A stretch of 64,000 nt of DNA from UBA4465 sp002292365 (GCA_943788615.1 CALSQY010000003.1:119709-183708), one strand, 5' to 3'. Positions 36,847 to 46,181 are shown, counted from the stretch's first letter. Notes: a model not told the origin generated them from the sequence alone. Program-made: numbers and translations.

Positions 36847-37046
36847 TAATCTTTCCATCTCTTTTTTTTAGAGGGTTTTTATGACTTTCCCTAGCAAATT
36901 CAAATTTTTCCATGGTATCATTTCTGGTGGCCACCTTTTGAAAGATTTAGGTATTAATCTACCTCTGCGTTTTGTCAATCCTTTTTTTTTAATTCTGATT
37001 ACTAAGGAATCCTGCGAATCCCTTAAATGACCACCTGAATGAAACC

Positions 37047-37530
37047 CTAGCCATTTAAAACAGCCAAGATGCGATCAGGCGTAAAAGGCAAATGTCTTAA
37101 ATGTTTACCTGTCAGTTTTAGAAAAGCATTGGCAATTGCACCGGCCATCATGGGTGTGGCGGTTTCACCGATACTTTCTGGCTTTTCGCTGGAAGGGATA
37201 AATGGAGTTTCAATGCTGTCTGGAACCTCTTGTATTATAACCTAAGGAATAATAGTGAAAATTGGATTGCTGTATTTGTCCATCCACAATGGTTATTTGT
37301 TCTTTGAGTACGCTGCTCATGTCCATGATGATGCCTCCTTCCATTTGGGCCTTGACATTGTTGGGTTGAATGATCATACCCACATCTAAGGCAATCCAGA
37401 AATGATGTGCTTTAATGGTGCCCGTCAGTCTCAAATCTTCGCGAAGTACCCAAAGCAAGGAGGTTCCTGCGGCTACTTCGACGTCATAAGATGTTTTATT
37501 GATGTTTAGTGTATGCTTAGGCATAGCCAT
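37047..37530 (-). pseudogene. Deletion scar joining iorA-like and iorB-like genes
   Basis: The first ~39 codons (start MAMPKHTLNINKTSYDVEV, 'LLWVLREDLRLTGTIK') are the N terminus of a (2Fe-2S) subunit of isoquinoline 1-oxidoreductase/xanthine-dehydrogenase type, broken just before its iron-sulfur Cys motif. They run straight into 'HHFWIALDVGMIIQPNNVKAQMEGGIIMD', which belongs near the C terminus of the molybdopterin subunit. A further frameshift follows 'YYSLGYN', after which the correct C terminus ('EVPDSIETPFIPSSEKP', 'MMAGAIANAFLKLTGKHLRHLPF') resumes to a TAG at 37047. So two adjacent genes were fused by an internal deletion and then frameshifted. Not functional. Confidence 0.87.
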
Positions 37531-37860
37531 ATATTTTCAATCAATTTATTAAATATATATGGCTATTAATGCATGTATATGTCAATTTTTTTTGATTATT
37601 CTCAGACCTGATATGATCAATGGATAGCGGGTGTACACCTTGAAATTGCAAGAAGCACAAGCTATTTAATCAATACTTTATGGCAAATAAAAAGATAGTC
37701 GCATTTACTTTTATCTATTGATTTGGGTACGGTTATTTACCTGGAGCATAATAAAAATCAGGATAGTAAATACATATAAAGCTAATATATTATACCATGA
37801 AAACCTTTGGAAAAAATCAGAAGCGCTGAACTGAAGAATCCAAGAAGTGCAGAAGAAGGG
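37531..37860. other. Intergenic stretch, no supported gene
   Basis: About 330 bases between the iorAB scar and the end of the acyltransferase gene. Several stops in every frame; no terminator or repeat recognised. Confidence 0.4.
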
Positions 37861-38499
37861 TTAGGAAAAGTTATTTAATTCATTTCTGTAAAGCTTTTCA
37901 AGTGTATCTTTCAAGCTGTCTACATCTAGGCCCTCTGATGAAAAGGGGTCTAAAATACTATATCTTAAATGATTTCCTAGTTTAAGTGGAAAATTACCAT
38001 TTTCAAAAATTTCATAGTTATTGTGTACCACAAAGGGGACGATAAGCGCGTCAGGCATGGCATCAATCAATGCTTTGAGACCCCCCATTTTGAATGGACT
38101 TAGGTTAGCACTATTGCTTCGTGTACCTTCTGGGAAAATAACAATGGCATGGTTTTTTTTATTGATTTGATGACCATATTGAGATATCTGAGCAATCGCG
38201 TTATTTCCAGAATTCCTATCGATGAGCAAAGAGCCTCCCTTTCGCAGATTAAAGGAAATGCTCGGAATACCACGACCCAGTTCTTTTTTCGAAATGAATT
38301 TGGTATGCTGATGCCTGAAATACCATATAAGTGGGGGTAAATCCATCATATTTTGATGATTAGACACGACGATAATGGATTGATCTGTTGGAATTTTCTC
38401 CATACCAAGGATCTGATGTCGAGTCAATAGCAGGCCTTGAATCAACATTAGCAATCTGTTCAGATAAATCACACTCCATCTATGTGCCTCATAACCCAT
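37861..38499 (-). CDS. plsC: 1-acyl-glycerol-3-phosphate acyltransferase (PlsC-like)
   Basis: 212 residues from the first ATG. Motif I NHQNMMD, motif II 'KGGSLLIDRNSG', motif III 'VIFPEGTRSN' and a Pro-containing motif IV are all present, matching PlsC, which makes phosphatidic acid from lysophosphatidic acid. The same frame remains open for 34 codons upstream, to a codon ATC at 38601, and encodes a hydrophobic membrane segment followed by 'HLIQYFCYYL', very like the N terminus of other Bacteroidota PlsC proteins. That stretch has no ATG, GTG or TTG, so either a near-cognate start is used or the start codon was lost. Alone on the minus strand. Confidence 0.85.
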   Translation of the reverse strand: MGYEAHRWSVIYLNRLLMLIQGLLLTRHQILGMEKIPTDQSIIVVSNHQNMMDLPPLIWYFRHQHTKFISKKELGRGIPSISFNLRKGGSLLIDRNSGNNAIAQISQYGHQINKKNHAIVIFPEGTRSNSANLSPFKMGGLKALIDAMPDALIVPFVVHNNYEIFENGNFPLKLGNHLRYSILDPFSSEGLDVDSLKDTLEKLYRNELNNFS

Positions 38500-38731
38500 C
38501 AGATAATAGCAAAAGTATTGGATGAGGTGAAAGAAGAATAAGAGCAGAAAGAAAAAGCTGTAGTACAGGATACTAAGGAATATGGATTTTATTTTTTTGA
38601 TAACTTTTTATTCAAAATTAAAGGTTTTTAAAAAACTAATCGAATATCAACTGTAATTAATATTGGCAGGCTTCTTTAAAGCAGATATCAAAAATAATAG
38701 CATGTTTTAGAGTAGATGAATTTTTTACTCT

Positions 38732-38739
38732 TAATTTTG
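38732..38739 (+). promoter_or_regulatory. Candidate -7 box for the GH26-like gene
   Basis: TAATTTTG matches TAnnTTTG 34 bases upstream of the ATG at 38774. No clear -33 element. Confidence 0.4.
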
Positions 38740-38773
38740 AACAGAGTCATGGATGAAATAATCTAAAATTAAT

Positions 38774-39865
38774 ATGTTTAAAACGATCGTTTTATGCGCT
38801 AGCCTAGTTTTTTCACAGGTGGTTTTAGCTCAATCGCTGATTGATGAAAAGGCATCGAAGAAAACAAATAATTTATATCAAAATCTGAAGAATTCTGCAC
38901 AGAAAAATGTCTTTATCGGTCATCAAGATGATATGGCCTATGGCGTTAAATGGCAGGCAAAAAAAGGAAGATCAGATGTGAGAGAAACCGTAGGGTCTTA
39001 TCCGGCGATGCATGGATGGACCATTGATTTCTCAGAGAATATTTACAATAACGATTCGATCAAGTATGATCAAATGAAACTTTGGATGAGGGAAGTATAT
39101 TCGAGAGGTGGCATCAATGCTTTGTCCTGGCGTCCGACCTATTCAGATACCCAAAAAAACCCTTTTATATCTAATATGGAGCCAGCTAATGTATTACTTG
39201 GAGCCTCTTTGCATCAGGAATACGTGACACTCTTGAATCAATTGGCTCTTTTTCTTTCGCAGCTCAACATGCCGGTCATATTAAGGCTTTTTGATCAGCA
39301 CAATACTCGAGAGGTTTGGTGGGGAAATGGAACTGAAGCATCTTTCGTTTCCCTCTGGAGATTTACCGTTGATTATCTCAAAGAGGTGAAGAAGGTGCAC
39401 AATATAATTTACGCTTATTCACCCAATCGATCTTTTATGGAGAAATCAAATATGGATAAGGATTATTTTTATGGTTATCCTGGAGATGATTATGTGGATG
39501 TTTTTGGATTGGTAAATTATATTGAATTTGAGGATACAGAGGCAAAGCGTCAAATCGCATCAAATAAGTTCAAGAATGATTTAATGTATCTGGATTATTT
39601 AGCTCATCAGAAAAATAAATTAGCGGCAATTACTGAAACAGGTCAAAATGGACTGATGGATTCCCTCTGGTTTTCTCAAACTTTGTTGACCAGTTTTGAA
39701 GCCTTGGATCATGGAGCCCTAAGCTGGGTGACATTAGGTCCAAATAAGGACAGTACACATTATTATATTCCTTTTGACGAACACCCTGCGGCAGCTGATT
39801 TTAGAGAATTCAGAAAAAATCAACTCACAATTTTTGAAAATGATCTTGATGAAATATATAAATGA
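38774..39865 (+). CDS. Glycoside hydrolase family 26-like protein with altered acid/base residue
   Basis: 363 residues with a signal peptide ending LAQ. Overall GH26 pattern: 'FIGHQDDMAYGVKW', 'PAMHGWTIDF', 'ALSWRPTYSD', 'VILRLFDQHNTREVWWG', 'YAYSPNRSF', 'YPGDDYVDVFGLVNY', 'AAITETGQNG'. The nucleophile Glu is present (E288 in ITETG). In the block that normally reads R-P-(F/W)-H-E...W-W-G, the His-Glu pair is Asp174-Gln175, so the acid/base Glu is a Gln. Typical GH26 enzymes are beta-mannanases. This one may be inactive, use another acid, or only bind mannan. No PUL partners adjacent. Confidence 0.82.
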   Translation: MFKTIVLCASLVFSQVVLAQSLIDEKASKKTNNLYQNLKNSAQKNVFIGHQDDMAYGVKWQAKKGRSDVRETVGSYPAMHGWTIDFSENIYNNDSIKYDQMKLWMREVYSRGGINALSWRPTYSDTQKNPFISNMEPANVLLGASLHQEYVTLLNQLALFLSQLNMPVILRLFDQHNTREVWWGNGTEASFVSLWRFTVDYLKEVKKVHNIIYAYSPNRSFMEKSNMDKDYFYGYPGDDYVDVFGLVNYIEFEDTEAKRQIASNKFKNDLMYLDYLAHQKNKLAAITETGQNGLMDSLWFSQTLLTSFEALDHGALSWVTLGPNKDSTHYYIPFDEHPAAADFREFRKNQLTIFENDLDEIYK

Positions 39866-40137
39866 TGCTATCAGATAACAAACTAGAGAAAGAAATTTGA
39901 ATGTATTGAGAGAGGCCAGCTTTATGATGGATTTCATAGACCCTTATGAAAATCGCATATGTTTTCAAAATTAAATCAGTAATCTGAAGGGTGTGGAATA
40001 AAAAGTTTAATATAAACTAAAATGGACTGATTTTTGAAGTTTAGGGGAAGCAGGTTTTTTGCAAAAATTACCGAAAACAAGAATTAGAGTAATAGGTTTA
40101 ATCCCGCAAACCATTTAATTTTAAGGGTTAGAATGAT

Positions 40138-41571
40138 ATGATGAATAAAATGATAGGAAATTTATTTAAGACATATGTGGTCATGATGCTGCTTTCGTTG
40201 ACCTTTTACAGTTGTGCCCAAAAAACAGAAGAGCGTATCGGACATGAAATTACTATTGAAGTGGTGGGCATAAAAGATTCCTCCACGATTGTAGGATATC
40301 ATTTTGGGAACCAACGATTAATTCTAGATTCTGCTGAAATCATCAATGATAAGCTTCAACTAAAAGGAGAATACACTTTAGAAAAAGGTGTATATTTTCT
40401 TTATTCTCCAAATTTTTATTTTGAATTTATTGTTAGTGATCAATTTTTTGAGATGAAGATCAACTCAGAGTTAGGGTACAAGGACATAGAAATCTCTGGA
40501 TCAGAGGACAATGAATTGTTTGCCCAATTTCAAAACAAAATGGCTGAGATTCAAAAGCAACAATCTGAATTATCAGGACGCTTAACCACTGCGTCAGCTG
40601 CTGATTCTATTTCAATTACCCAAGAATTAGAGGGAATAAGTTTGAGTGCAAAGGAATTTCGTGAGTCATTAATCTCAGATAATCCTGATTTATTTTTCAT
40701 CTCTTTTTTAAAGATTGTTGAAGGGGTAACGATTCCTGATTTCGAGAAAATAGAAGACCTCCAAGCTCGCAAAATTGCATCTTTTAAATACTACAGGGAT
40801 CATTATTTTGATGTATTAGACGATGCACCCAGTATGATGAGGACTCCTGTTTTTCATGGTTATGTGATGAAGTATTTTGATGATTTGGTCATCCGACAAG
40901 CAGATTCTGTCAATATCGAGATTAAAGACTGGTTAGATAAATTTGAAGGTCATCCACAGGCGTTCAGGTATTGGCTGATGACCCTATATACCAAATATCA
41001 AGAGTCGAAAATCATGGGAATGGATGGGGTCACTGTATTTTTATCTGATGAGTATTTTTTGACGGATAAAGTTGATTTTATGGATGAAGATCAGAAGCTA
41101 GAAATAGAAGAAGAGTTAAAGTTTATCCGACCTAATCTGATTGGAAAAATGGCACCATTGATGAACTTATTAGATACCGCAATGCAGCCATTTTCTTTGA
41201 ATCAATTGAATGAAAAGTATTTAATTTATTTTTTTTATGACCCAGATTGTGGTCATTGTAAAAAGAAGGTGCCCATATTAAAAGAGGTCTATACTGATTT
41301 GAAGAAAGCAGGAGCTGAGGTGATTGCTATTTGTACCATTACAGATACAGACAAATGGAAAAAATTTATCAAAGAACAAAAGCTAGATTGGTTGAATCTC
41401 GGGGATCCGCTGTATCAGAATAATTTCAGAATGGAATACAATGTGAGAACGACACCTCAGCTTTACGTGTTAAATCAGGAAAGAAAAATAATAGCCAAAA
41501 AAATAGATGTAGAGCAGGTACTCGATTTTATTCAAAATTATGAAATTCTTGATCAAAACCGAGCTCAATAA
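40138..41571 (+). CDS. DUF4369-thioredoxin-domain lipoprotein (TlpA-like)
   Basis: 477 residues. Signal with lipobox YSC (Cys 26). Residues ~35-130 are a DUF4369-like beta domain ('ILDSAEIINDKLQLKGEY'), followed by a helical stretch. Residues ~345-470 are a thioredoxin fold with CGHC in 'YDPDCGHCKKKVPILKEVY' and cis-Pro 'TTPQLYVL'. Such proteins act as periplasmic thiol-disulfide oxidoreductases, often membrane-anchored, in Bacteroidota. The target protein is unknown. Standalone, plus strand. Confidence 0.9.
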   Translation: MMNKMIGNLFKTYVVMMLLSLTFYSCAQKTEERIGHEITIEVVGIKDSSTIVGYHFGNQRLILDSAEIINDKLQLKGEYTLEKGVYFLYSPNFYFEFIVSDQFFEMKINSELGYKDIEISGSEDNELFAQFQNKMAEIQKQQSELSGRLTTASAADSISITQELEGISLSAKEFRESLISDNPDLFFISFLKIVEGVTIPDFEKIEDLQARKIASFKYYRDHYFDVLDDAPSMMRTPVFHGYVMKYFDDLVIRQADSVNIEIKDWLDKFEGHPQAFRYWLMTLYTKYQESKIMGMDGVTVFLSDEYFLTDKVDFMDEDQKLEIEEELKFIRPNLIGKMAPLMNLLDTAMQPFSLNQLNEKYLIYFFYDPDCGHCKKKVPILKEVYTDLKKAGAEVIAICTITDTDKWKKFIKEQKLDWLNLGDPLYQNNFRMEYNVRTTPQLYVLNQERKIIAKKIDVEQVLDFIQNYEILDQNRAQ

Positions 41572-41629
41572 TCGATGAAATGAATGATATTGTATCTAAT
41601 GTTAAATACTGATCTTTGAGTAAACGGGT

Positions 41630-42913
41630 ACTTTATTAGTGCGGTCTCATCACGGCTCTCTTTTTGGATTTGACACTGCAGTCATATCTGTTGCTGAAAA
41701 GCTGTTCAAATCATTTGGAATCTTAGTGCATTAAAACATAGTTTTACAGTTTCTATTGCTTTAATAGGTACCGTCTTAGGGCCCTTTTCGGTGGAATCCC
41801 TTTTGACAAATATGGGAGAAAGAAGACTTTAATCGGTATCGGTTATCTCTATTTTATATGCCTTAGGATCTTCATATTTTCCTATTTTTTGATGGATTGA
41901 TGAGATCGGCTTGGAGCTTCGTCAATCGTAGCCCCCCTTTACATTTCAGAAATTGCACCGGCCAAAGTCAGAGGGAGACTGGTGGCCATGTTTCAATTCA
42001 ATATTTTTTTAGGGATATTAATTACTTTTTTATCAAACTACATCCTTATGGATTTTGATGGTGAAAATAATTGGTGATGAATATTGGGTGTCGAAATTTT
42101 ACCCTAGCTTGTTTTCATTTTATTAATGTTCACGATTCCCAAGTGCCCTAGTTGGTTAATCTTGAAAAGAGGGTATGTAGCTTAGGCGAGGTGTTTTTTT
42201 GAGCGCATTGAATCAGAAAGTATTGAAGAAAAAATTGCTGATATCCAAGCGACCATAGGCCAAAATAATTTCCAAAAAGCCCGATATAGTCATTATAAAA
42301 TTGCTTTTTTTCTGATTATTATATTAGCTATTTTAATCAATTTTCTGGGATCAGTGCCATTATTTATTATGCATCTAGAATATTTGATATGGCAGGACTG
42401 GATAAATCTGCAGCACTTCTTTCTTCAGTGGGGCGTAGGAACAACCAATTTCATATTTACGATGTTGACTATTTTCTTTATAGATAAATTAGGTAGAAGA
42501 TTGTTGATGCATATCTAATCAGTCGGCCTCATTGTTGAGCTTCTTATGGTTATTTTTTCATTTTACTTAGAAAATGAGCAGATGGCAAGAGTACCCATTA
42601 ATCTATTTTTAATATATTGGTTTTTTTGCATTTTCTAAGGGAGCAGTCATTTGGGTATTCATTGTGGAGATCTTACCCAATGACCCAATGACCCAATGAC
42701 CTAATGCTAATTGGACAATCGGTAGGGAGTTTTACCCACTGGATTATGGCTGAAATCATCGCCGCTATTTTTCCAGCTTTGACCACTGTTGCGATTCCTG
42801 GAAATACCTTTGCCTTACTCGCCACGATGATGATATTTCAATGGATATTTATTTTTGTCTGGATGCCAGAAACGAAAGGATGTACTCTAGAAAGTTTGGG
42901 ACAATCTCTTTGA
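41630..42913 (+). pseudogene. Disrupted sugar-porter (MFS) transporter gene
   Basis: Segments of a sugar/proton symporter can be read in order but in shifting frames: 'LFGFDTAVIS' (~41660), 'VSIALIGTVLG' and 'YGRKKTLIGIGYLYF' (~41750-41870), 'APLYISEIAPAKVRGRLVAMFQF' (~41930), 'WVFIVEILPND' (~42650), and 'IGQSVGSFTHWIMAEIIAAIFP' to 'WMPETKGCTLESLGQSL' (42704-42913). The GR(K/R) and PETKG signatures are those of the sugar-porter family. Several frameshifts, many in-frame stops and an 8-base tandem repeat separate them. The gene cannot make a full transporter. Confidence 0.9.
42675..42706 (+). repeat. Four tandem copies of an 8-base unit
   Basis: ACCCAATG occurs three times in a row (42675-42698), then ACCTAATG. 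The unit is not a multiple of three, so each slippage step shifts the frame of the transporter pseudogene. Confidence 0.9.
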
Positions 42914-43000
42914 GGTACTTCTCCTAAGAGTTACCCATTAGGATAGTTATATTTAATAATATTCAAGTCGTTAAGCCTAGCCTCACCCATGAATAGCTAG

Positions 43001-43177
43001 TTATTTTGACAAATGAATCTCTCGAAGCGAGTCAATTTCTAGTGCTCTATTAAATAATTTCACATATCGGATCCCCTCAATGGGGTCCTTAACAAATGGT
43101 TCGGGATGCATTGAAAAGTGATTAGATTTATTTTTGGACAATAGCTTTTTGAGTCCTGTTGATAACTTGCTGCGCAT
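43001..43177 (-). CDS. 58-residue small protein, candidate
   Basis: A clean ATG frame of 58 codons starting MRSKLSTGLKKLLSKNKSN and ending SLREIHLSK. It has a basic N-terminal half and a mixed second half with 'KDPIEGIRYVKLFNRALEID', a composition that does not look random. It lies alone in the 440-base gap between the transporter pseudogene and the beta-lactamase-fold gene. No family was recognised; it could be an intact small gene or the tail of a lost larger one. Confidence 0.45.
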   Translation of the reverse strand: MRSKLSTGLKKLLSKNKSNHFSMHPEPFVKDPIEGIRYVKLFNRALEIDSLREIHLSK

Positions 43178-43358
43178 CATTAAATTAAATATTTCGAAGT
43201 ATAATTAGTAGGATAAAACAGTTTTTGCTGAAATCTTTTATCCTTGATTACTTTTTGTAACTATTGATAAAACACATAAATAGCTTAAACAGTTGGAACT
43301 GATAACTATATAATCAGAAATGGAATAGAGATGAATGATTTACCACATATGTTCAATG

Positions 43359-44438
43359 TTATAAATAATCTTGATGTAGGTCCATAATAGCGAAATATAA
43401 CCAATAGGATGGTCCAAAAAATCTATAAAAATAATTTTTTGCACCCACACTGACTATTAAATCTTCATCAGGGTTGATATAAAGGTGATAGCCTGTTTGA
43501 CCTGGAATATAAAAAGTTCGCTCGCTGTTATAAGGCGCGTTGCCTTGGTCCTCTGTAAACTGAAACCAGAGATAGCCTAAACTATAAGAATAACTGGGTT
43601 GATATTGGATGTTAGTAGATTCATTAATCCAATCATCAGATAGAATTACTTGATTTTTCCAAACTCCGTTTTTGAGTAATAGATATCCAATTTTTGTGAA
43701 ATCTAGTTGCGTAAGGTAGAGACCGTTGGTTGCATTTGTAGTACCTGATGGATCAGTAGTCCAAAGCCATCCCTCAATTTCTAAGGCTTTGAACAGTCTT
43801 CGGTCGATGTATGAAGAAAGGGTTTCATTAGTCAGATTTTGAATGATTTTTGAGAGGATCATACTGGCTCCTGAATTGAAATTATATCGCCCTCCAGGAA
43901 TGGCATCTAATGGTTTTTTAAGCAGGTTTTTAACCCAATCATTGCTATTCATCATTTCCTCGAGATCATTTTCTGAGACGATTTCGTTCCAAGACAAACC
44001 ACTGCGATGGGTGAGAAGTTGACGAATCGTAATTGTTTTTTTTAGTGAATCATTGGACAGTTCATTTTCATATTCGGGAAGTAAATCTGCTATGGGAGTT
44101 TCAATTGAAATTAAATAACCATCATCAATCGCCATTCCAATGGCGATTGAAGCTAAAATATTGGTGGCATTATCGATATTATTGAGATCTTCTCTTTGCT
44201 GATCTAAATAATAGTTTTCAAAAATAAGTTTGTCATCTTTGATAATGACCAATGCATGTATATTTCTGTATTCATCATTGAGAATGGCCTCATTTAGATT
44301 TAAAAAATCCTTATCAATGAGGCTAAATTGATGTGGCAATGCATAATTCCAAGTCTGTTGATCGGGCTCTAGGTTTTCATTTGTAAATACACATGAGCCG
44401 AATAATAACAGTAGAAAAAAGGGTTTAATATTTTTCAT
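43359..44438 (-). CDS. Beta-lactamase-fold lipoprotein lacking the catalytic SxxK
   Basis: 359 residues; lipoprotein signal with Cys 16 (FGSC). The fold follows class C beta-lactamase/serine hydrolases: 'IIKDDKLIFENYY', 'ASIAIGMAIDDG', 'TIRQLLTHRSGLSW', 'GGRYNFNSGASMILSKII', 'SYSLGYLWFQF'. Where family members have S-x-x-K before '(A/S)xxxGxAID', this protein has N90-A-T-N93, so both catalytic residues are replaced by Asn. The Tyr of the second motif (YNFN) is present. Probably a non-catalytic binder of peptidoglycan or peptides. It overlaps the end of the upstream gene by 14 bases, so the two are coupled. Confidence 0.8.
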   Translation of the reverse strand: MKNIKPFFLLLLFGSCVFTNENLEPDQQTWNYALPHQFSLIDKDFLNLNEAILNDEYRNIHALVIIKDDKLIFENYYLDQQREDLNNIDNATNILASIAIGMAIDDGYLISIETPIADLLPEYENELSNDSLKKTITIRQLLTHRSGLSWNEIVSENDLEEMMNSNDWVKNLLKKPLDAIPGGRYNFNSGASMILSKIIQNLTNETLSSYIDRRLFKALEIEGWLWTTDPSGTTNATNGLYLTQLDFTKIGYLLLKNGVWKNQVILSDDWINESTNIQYQPSYSYSLGYLWFQFTEDQGNAPYNSERTFYIPGQTGYHLYINPDEDLIVSVGAKNYFYRFFGPSYWLYFAIMDLHQDYL

Positions 44439-45045
44439 TGCTCAAATTTATTTTTAAGCCCAAACTATAAAAAACACCCGAAAAATCAGCAGAATTTACT
44501 TGAGGTAGCTCTAATTTACTGATCTGTTGATAACCAACTTTTGCGGATAGTTGTAACCAGAATTTAGGATAAATAGTAATTTCGAATTCTGGTTTAATAC
44601 CTTCAGATTTACTAGAAAAAATATATTCCTTTGATGTGGGATCTTCCCAGACCATTTGACCCCATTGGTAAGCTGTATTAACATAGCCATTGATCCATTT
44701 CGATTGAAAGATATGTACACCCAAAATAATACCTCCATGCTGAGTATTTAAGCCATAGATACTTGGGAAAATTACGTACTGTTTAAGTCCGCATAAGAGA
44801 GAAGAATAAGTCATTCCAAAGGATAGTCTTTCATAGGTTAAGGAGATATCTAGGCGTATTTGTTTTTGAAAACTCTCCATTGTCGGAGTCATGTCAAAAC
44901 CAGTAAAACTAGCCCATCCAATATTTTTATTTTTTAAAAAATGACTGAAGTTATTGGTCTTACTGTGGGTTAAGCTATCTGCTTGTTGAGCAACGATCAC
45001 ATATTGTAAAAAGCAGAGCAGGAGGCCTAAATAGCATTTATGCAT
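44425..45045 (-). CDS. Exported beta-strand protein of unknown function
   Basis: 206 residues with a signal peptide ending VAQQ. The remainder alternates aromatic and polar residues ('LSYERLSFGMTYSSL'-like strands, 'YGLNTQHGGIILGVHIF', 'SGVFYSLGLKINL'), as in small outer-membrane barrels. The 3' end overlaps the beta-lactamase-fold gene by 14 bases. No family name can be given. Confidence 0.6.
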   Translation of the reverse strand: MHKCYLGLLLCFLQYVIVAQQADSLTHSKTNNFSHFLKNKNIGWASFTGFDMTPTMESFQKQIRLDISLTYERLSFGMTYSSLLCGLKQYVIFPSIYGLNTQHGGIILGVHIFQSKWINGYVNTAYQWGQMVWEDPTSKEYIFSSKSEGIKPEFEITIYPKFWLQLSAKVGYQQISKLELPQVNSADFSGVFYSLGLKINLSNEKY

Positions 45046-45243
45046 TTAATAAAAAAAAGAGTGAGATCTTGGCTGATACAATATCGAAAATTCCGTAGGA
45101 AATAAAAAGGGTATTCGATAATTATTTCAAATGCCTTATGAGCTAGTCAAGAGGTTTATCCAAATTAAAAAAATGAGTTAACGTAAAAGATAAACCTCTA
45201 GGTAAATAAAAATGAGGATAAAAGAGAAATCTCGTTTTACGTT

Positions 45244-45954
45244 TTAATAGGTTTTGGAGAGAATGAAATGTTCTTTATCAGAATCAAGTACTTTTCGATC
45301 AGCACATTTTAAAATTCTAGCGGGATATTTTTCTATGAAAAAATGGTTGTGGGTAGCCATTAAGACTGCTGTACCGTATTTATTGATTTCTAAAAATAAT
45401 TTAAAAATGTCTTCGCTTACTGCAGGGTCTAAATTTCCTGTAGGTTCATCTGCAATTAATATTTTGGGTTCATTGATCAATGCTCTGGCAATTACGACGC
45501 GCTGTTGTTCTCCACCTGATAGCTGATGTGGCATTTTATTATTAACACCACCGAGCCCAACCCTCATCAGTACTTCCGCCATGCGTACTTTCATTTTAGC
45601 TTGATCTCTCCAACCTGTAGCACCCATGATGAATTCTAGATTTTCTGCAACCGTGCGGTCATAGAAGAGTTCAAAATCTTGAAAAATAATACCTATTTTT
45701 CTTCTCATGAAAGGTATTTCTTTTTCTTTCACTTGATGGATATGATAGCCGACCATTTGAATTTCACCGTTTTCTAAAGGCAAGTCGGCATACAAAGTTT
45801 TCAATAGAGATGATTTCCCACTTCCCGTCTTACCGATCAAATAAACAAACTCATCTTGCAAAATATTGAAATCGACATGATCAAGTACCGTCTGTCCACC
45901 TTGAAATATGGTAACTTTTTTAACCTGAATGATATAATCTTGCTCAGTGGACAT
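45244..45954 (-). CDS. ftsE: FtsE-type ABC transporter ATPase
   Basis: 236 residues. Walker A GKTGSGKSS at 41-49, signature LSGGEQQR, Walker B 'ILIADEPTGNLDP' and H-loop 'ATHN'. The sequence and size match FtsE, which with FtsX controls peptidoglycan hydrolases at the septum; LolD-like function is the alternative. No ftsX is adjacent. The start ATG follows the TAG of the upstream 67-residue gene without a gap. Confidence 0.87.
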   Translation of the reverse strand: MSTEQDYIIQVKKVTIFQGGQTVLDHVDFNILQDEFVYLIGKTGSGKSSLLKTLYADLPLENGEIQMVGYHIHQVKEKEIPFMRRKIGIIFQDFELFYDRTVAENLEFIMGATGWRDQAKMKVRMAEVLMRVGLGGVNNKMPHQLSGGEQQRVVIARALINEPKILIADEPTGNLDPAVSEDIFKLFLEINKYGTAVLMATHNHFFIEKYPARILKCADRKVLDSDKEHFILSKTY

Positions 45955-46158
45955 CTATAATTCTAAAGGCTCTAATTTACCAAAAGGCATTTTTTCAATC
46001 ATTAGTTTCAGCTTTTCTTCTTTTCCCCTAAGTCCCAATCTTTCCAATGTTTTGAGTGGCCTGTCTGCTCTAAAATATGCAATTAAAACGAATTTGTCAT
46101 TTCTTAATTGAATGTAGTCAGGGATTTTAGCTTTTCCACGAACTTTGATAATATACAT
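45955..46158 (-). CDS. Small conserved protein upstream of ftsE
   Basis: 67 residues, MYIIKVRGKAKIPDYIQL..., cytoplasmic, basic, beta-rich start then a helix ('KEEKLKLMIEKMPFGKLE'). Its stop codon abuts the ftsE start and it lies 23 bases after the transaldolase gene, so the three form a tight operon. Such small genes beside ftsE are seen in other Bacteroidota (from memory). Function unknown. Confidence 0.7.
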   Translation of the reverse strand: MYIIKVRGKAKIPDYIQLRNDKFVLIAYFRADRPLKTLERLGLRGKEEKLKLMIEKMPFGKLEPLEL

Positions 46159-46181
46159 ACGCTTTCTAGGGGAATAATTTT

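Noticed and set aside
37210..37530. A 106-residue protein on the minus strand as a functional gene
   Set aside because: It is a chimera of the start of a (2Fe-2S) subunit and the end of a molybdopterin subunit, with no Cys motif and a frameshifted tail.
43069..43088. GGATCCCC...GGGGTCC hairpin as a terminator
   Set aside because: It lies inside the 58-residue candidate frame and has no T-run.
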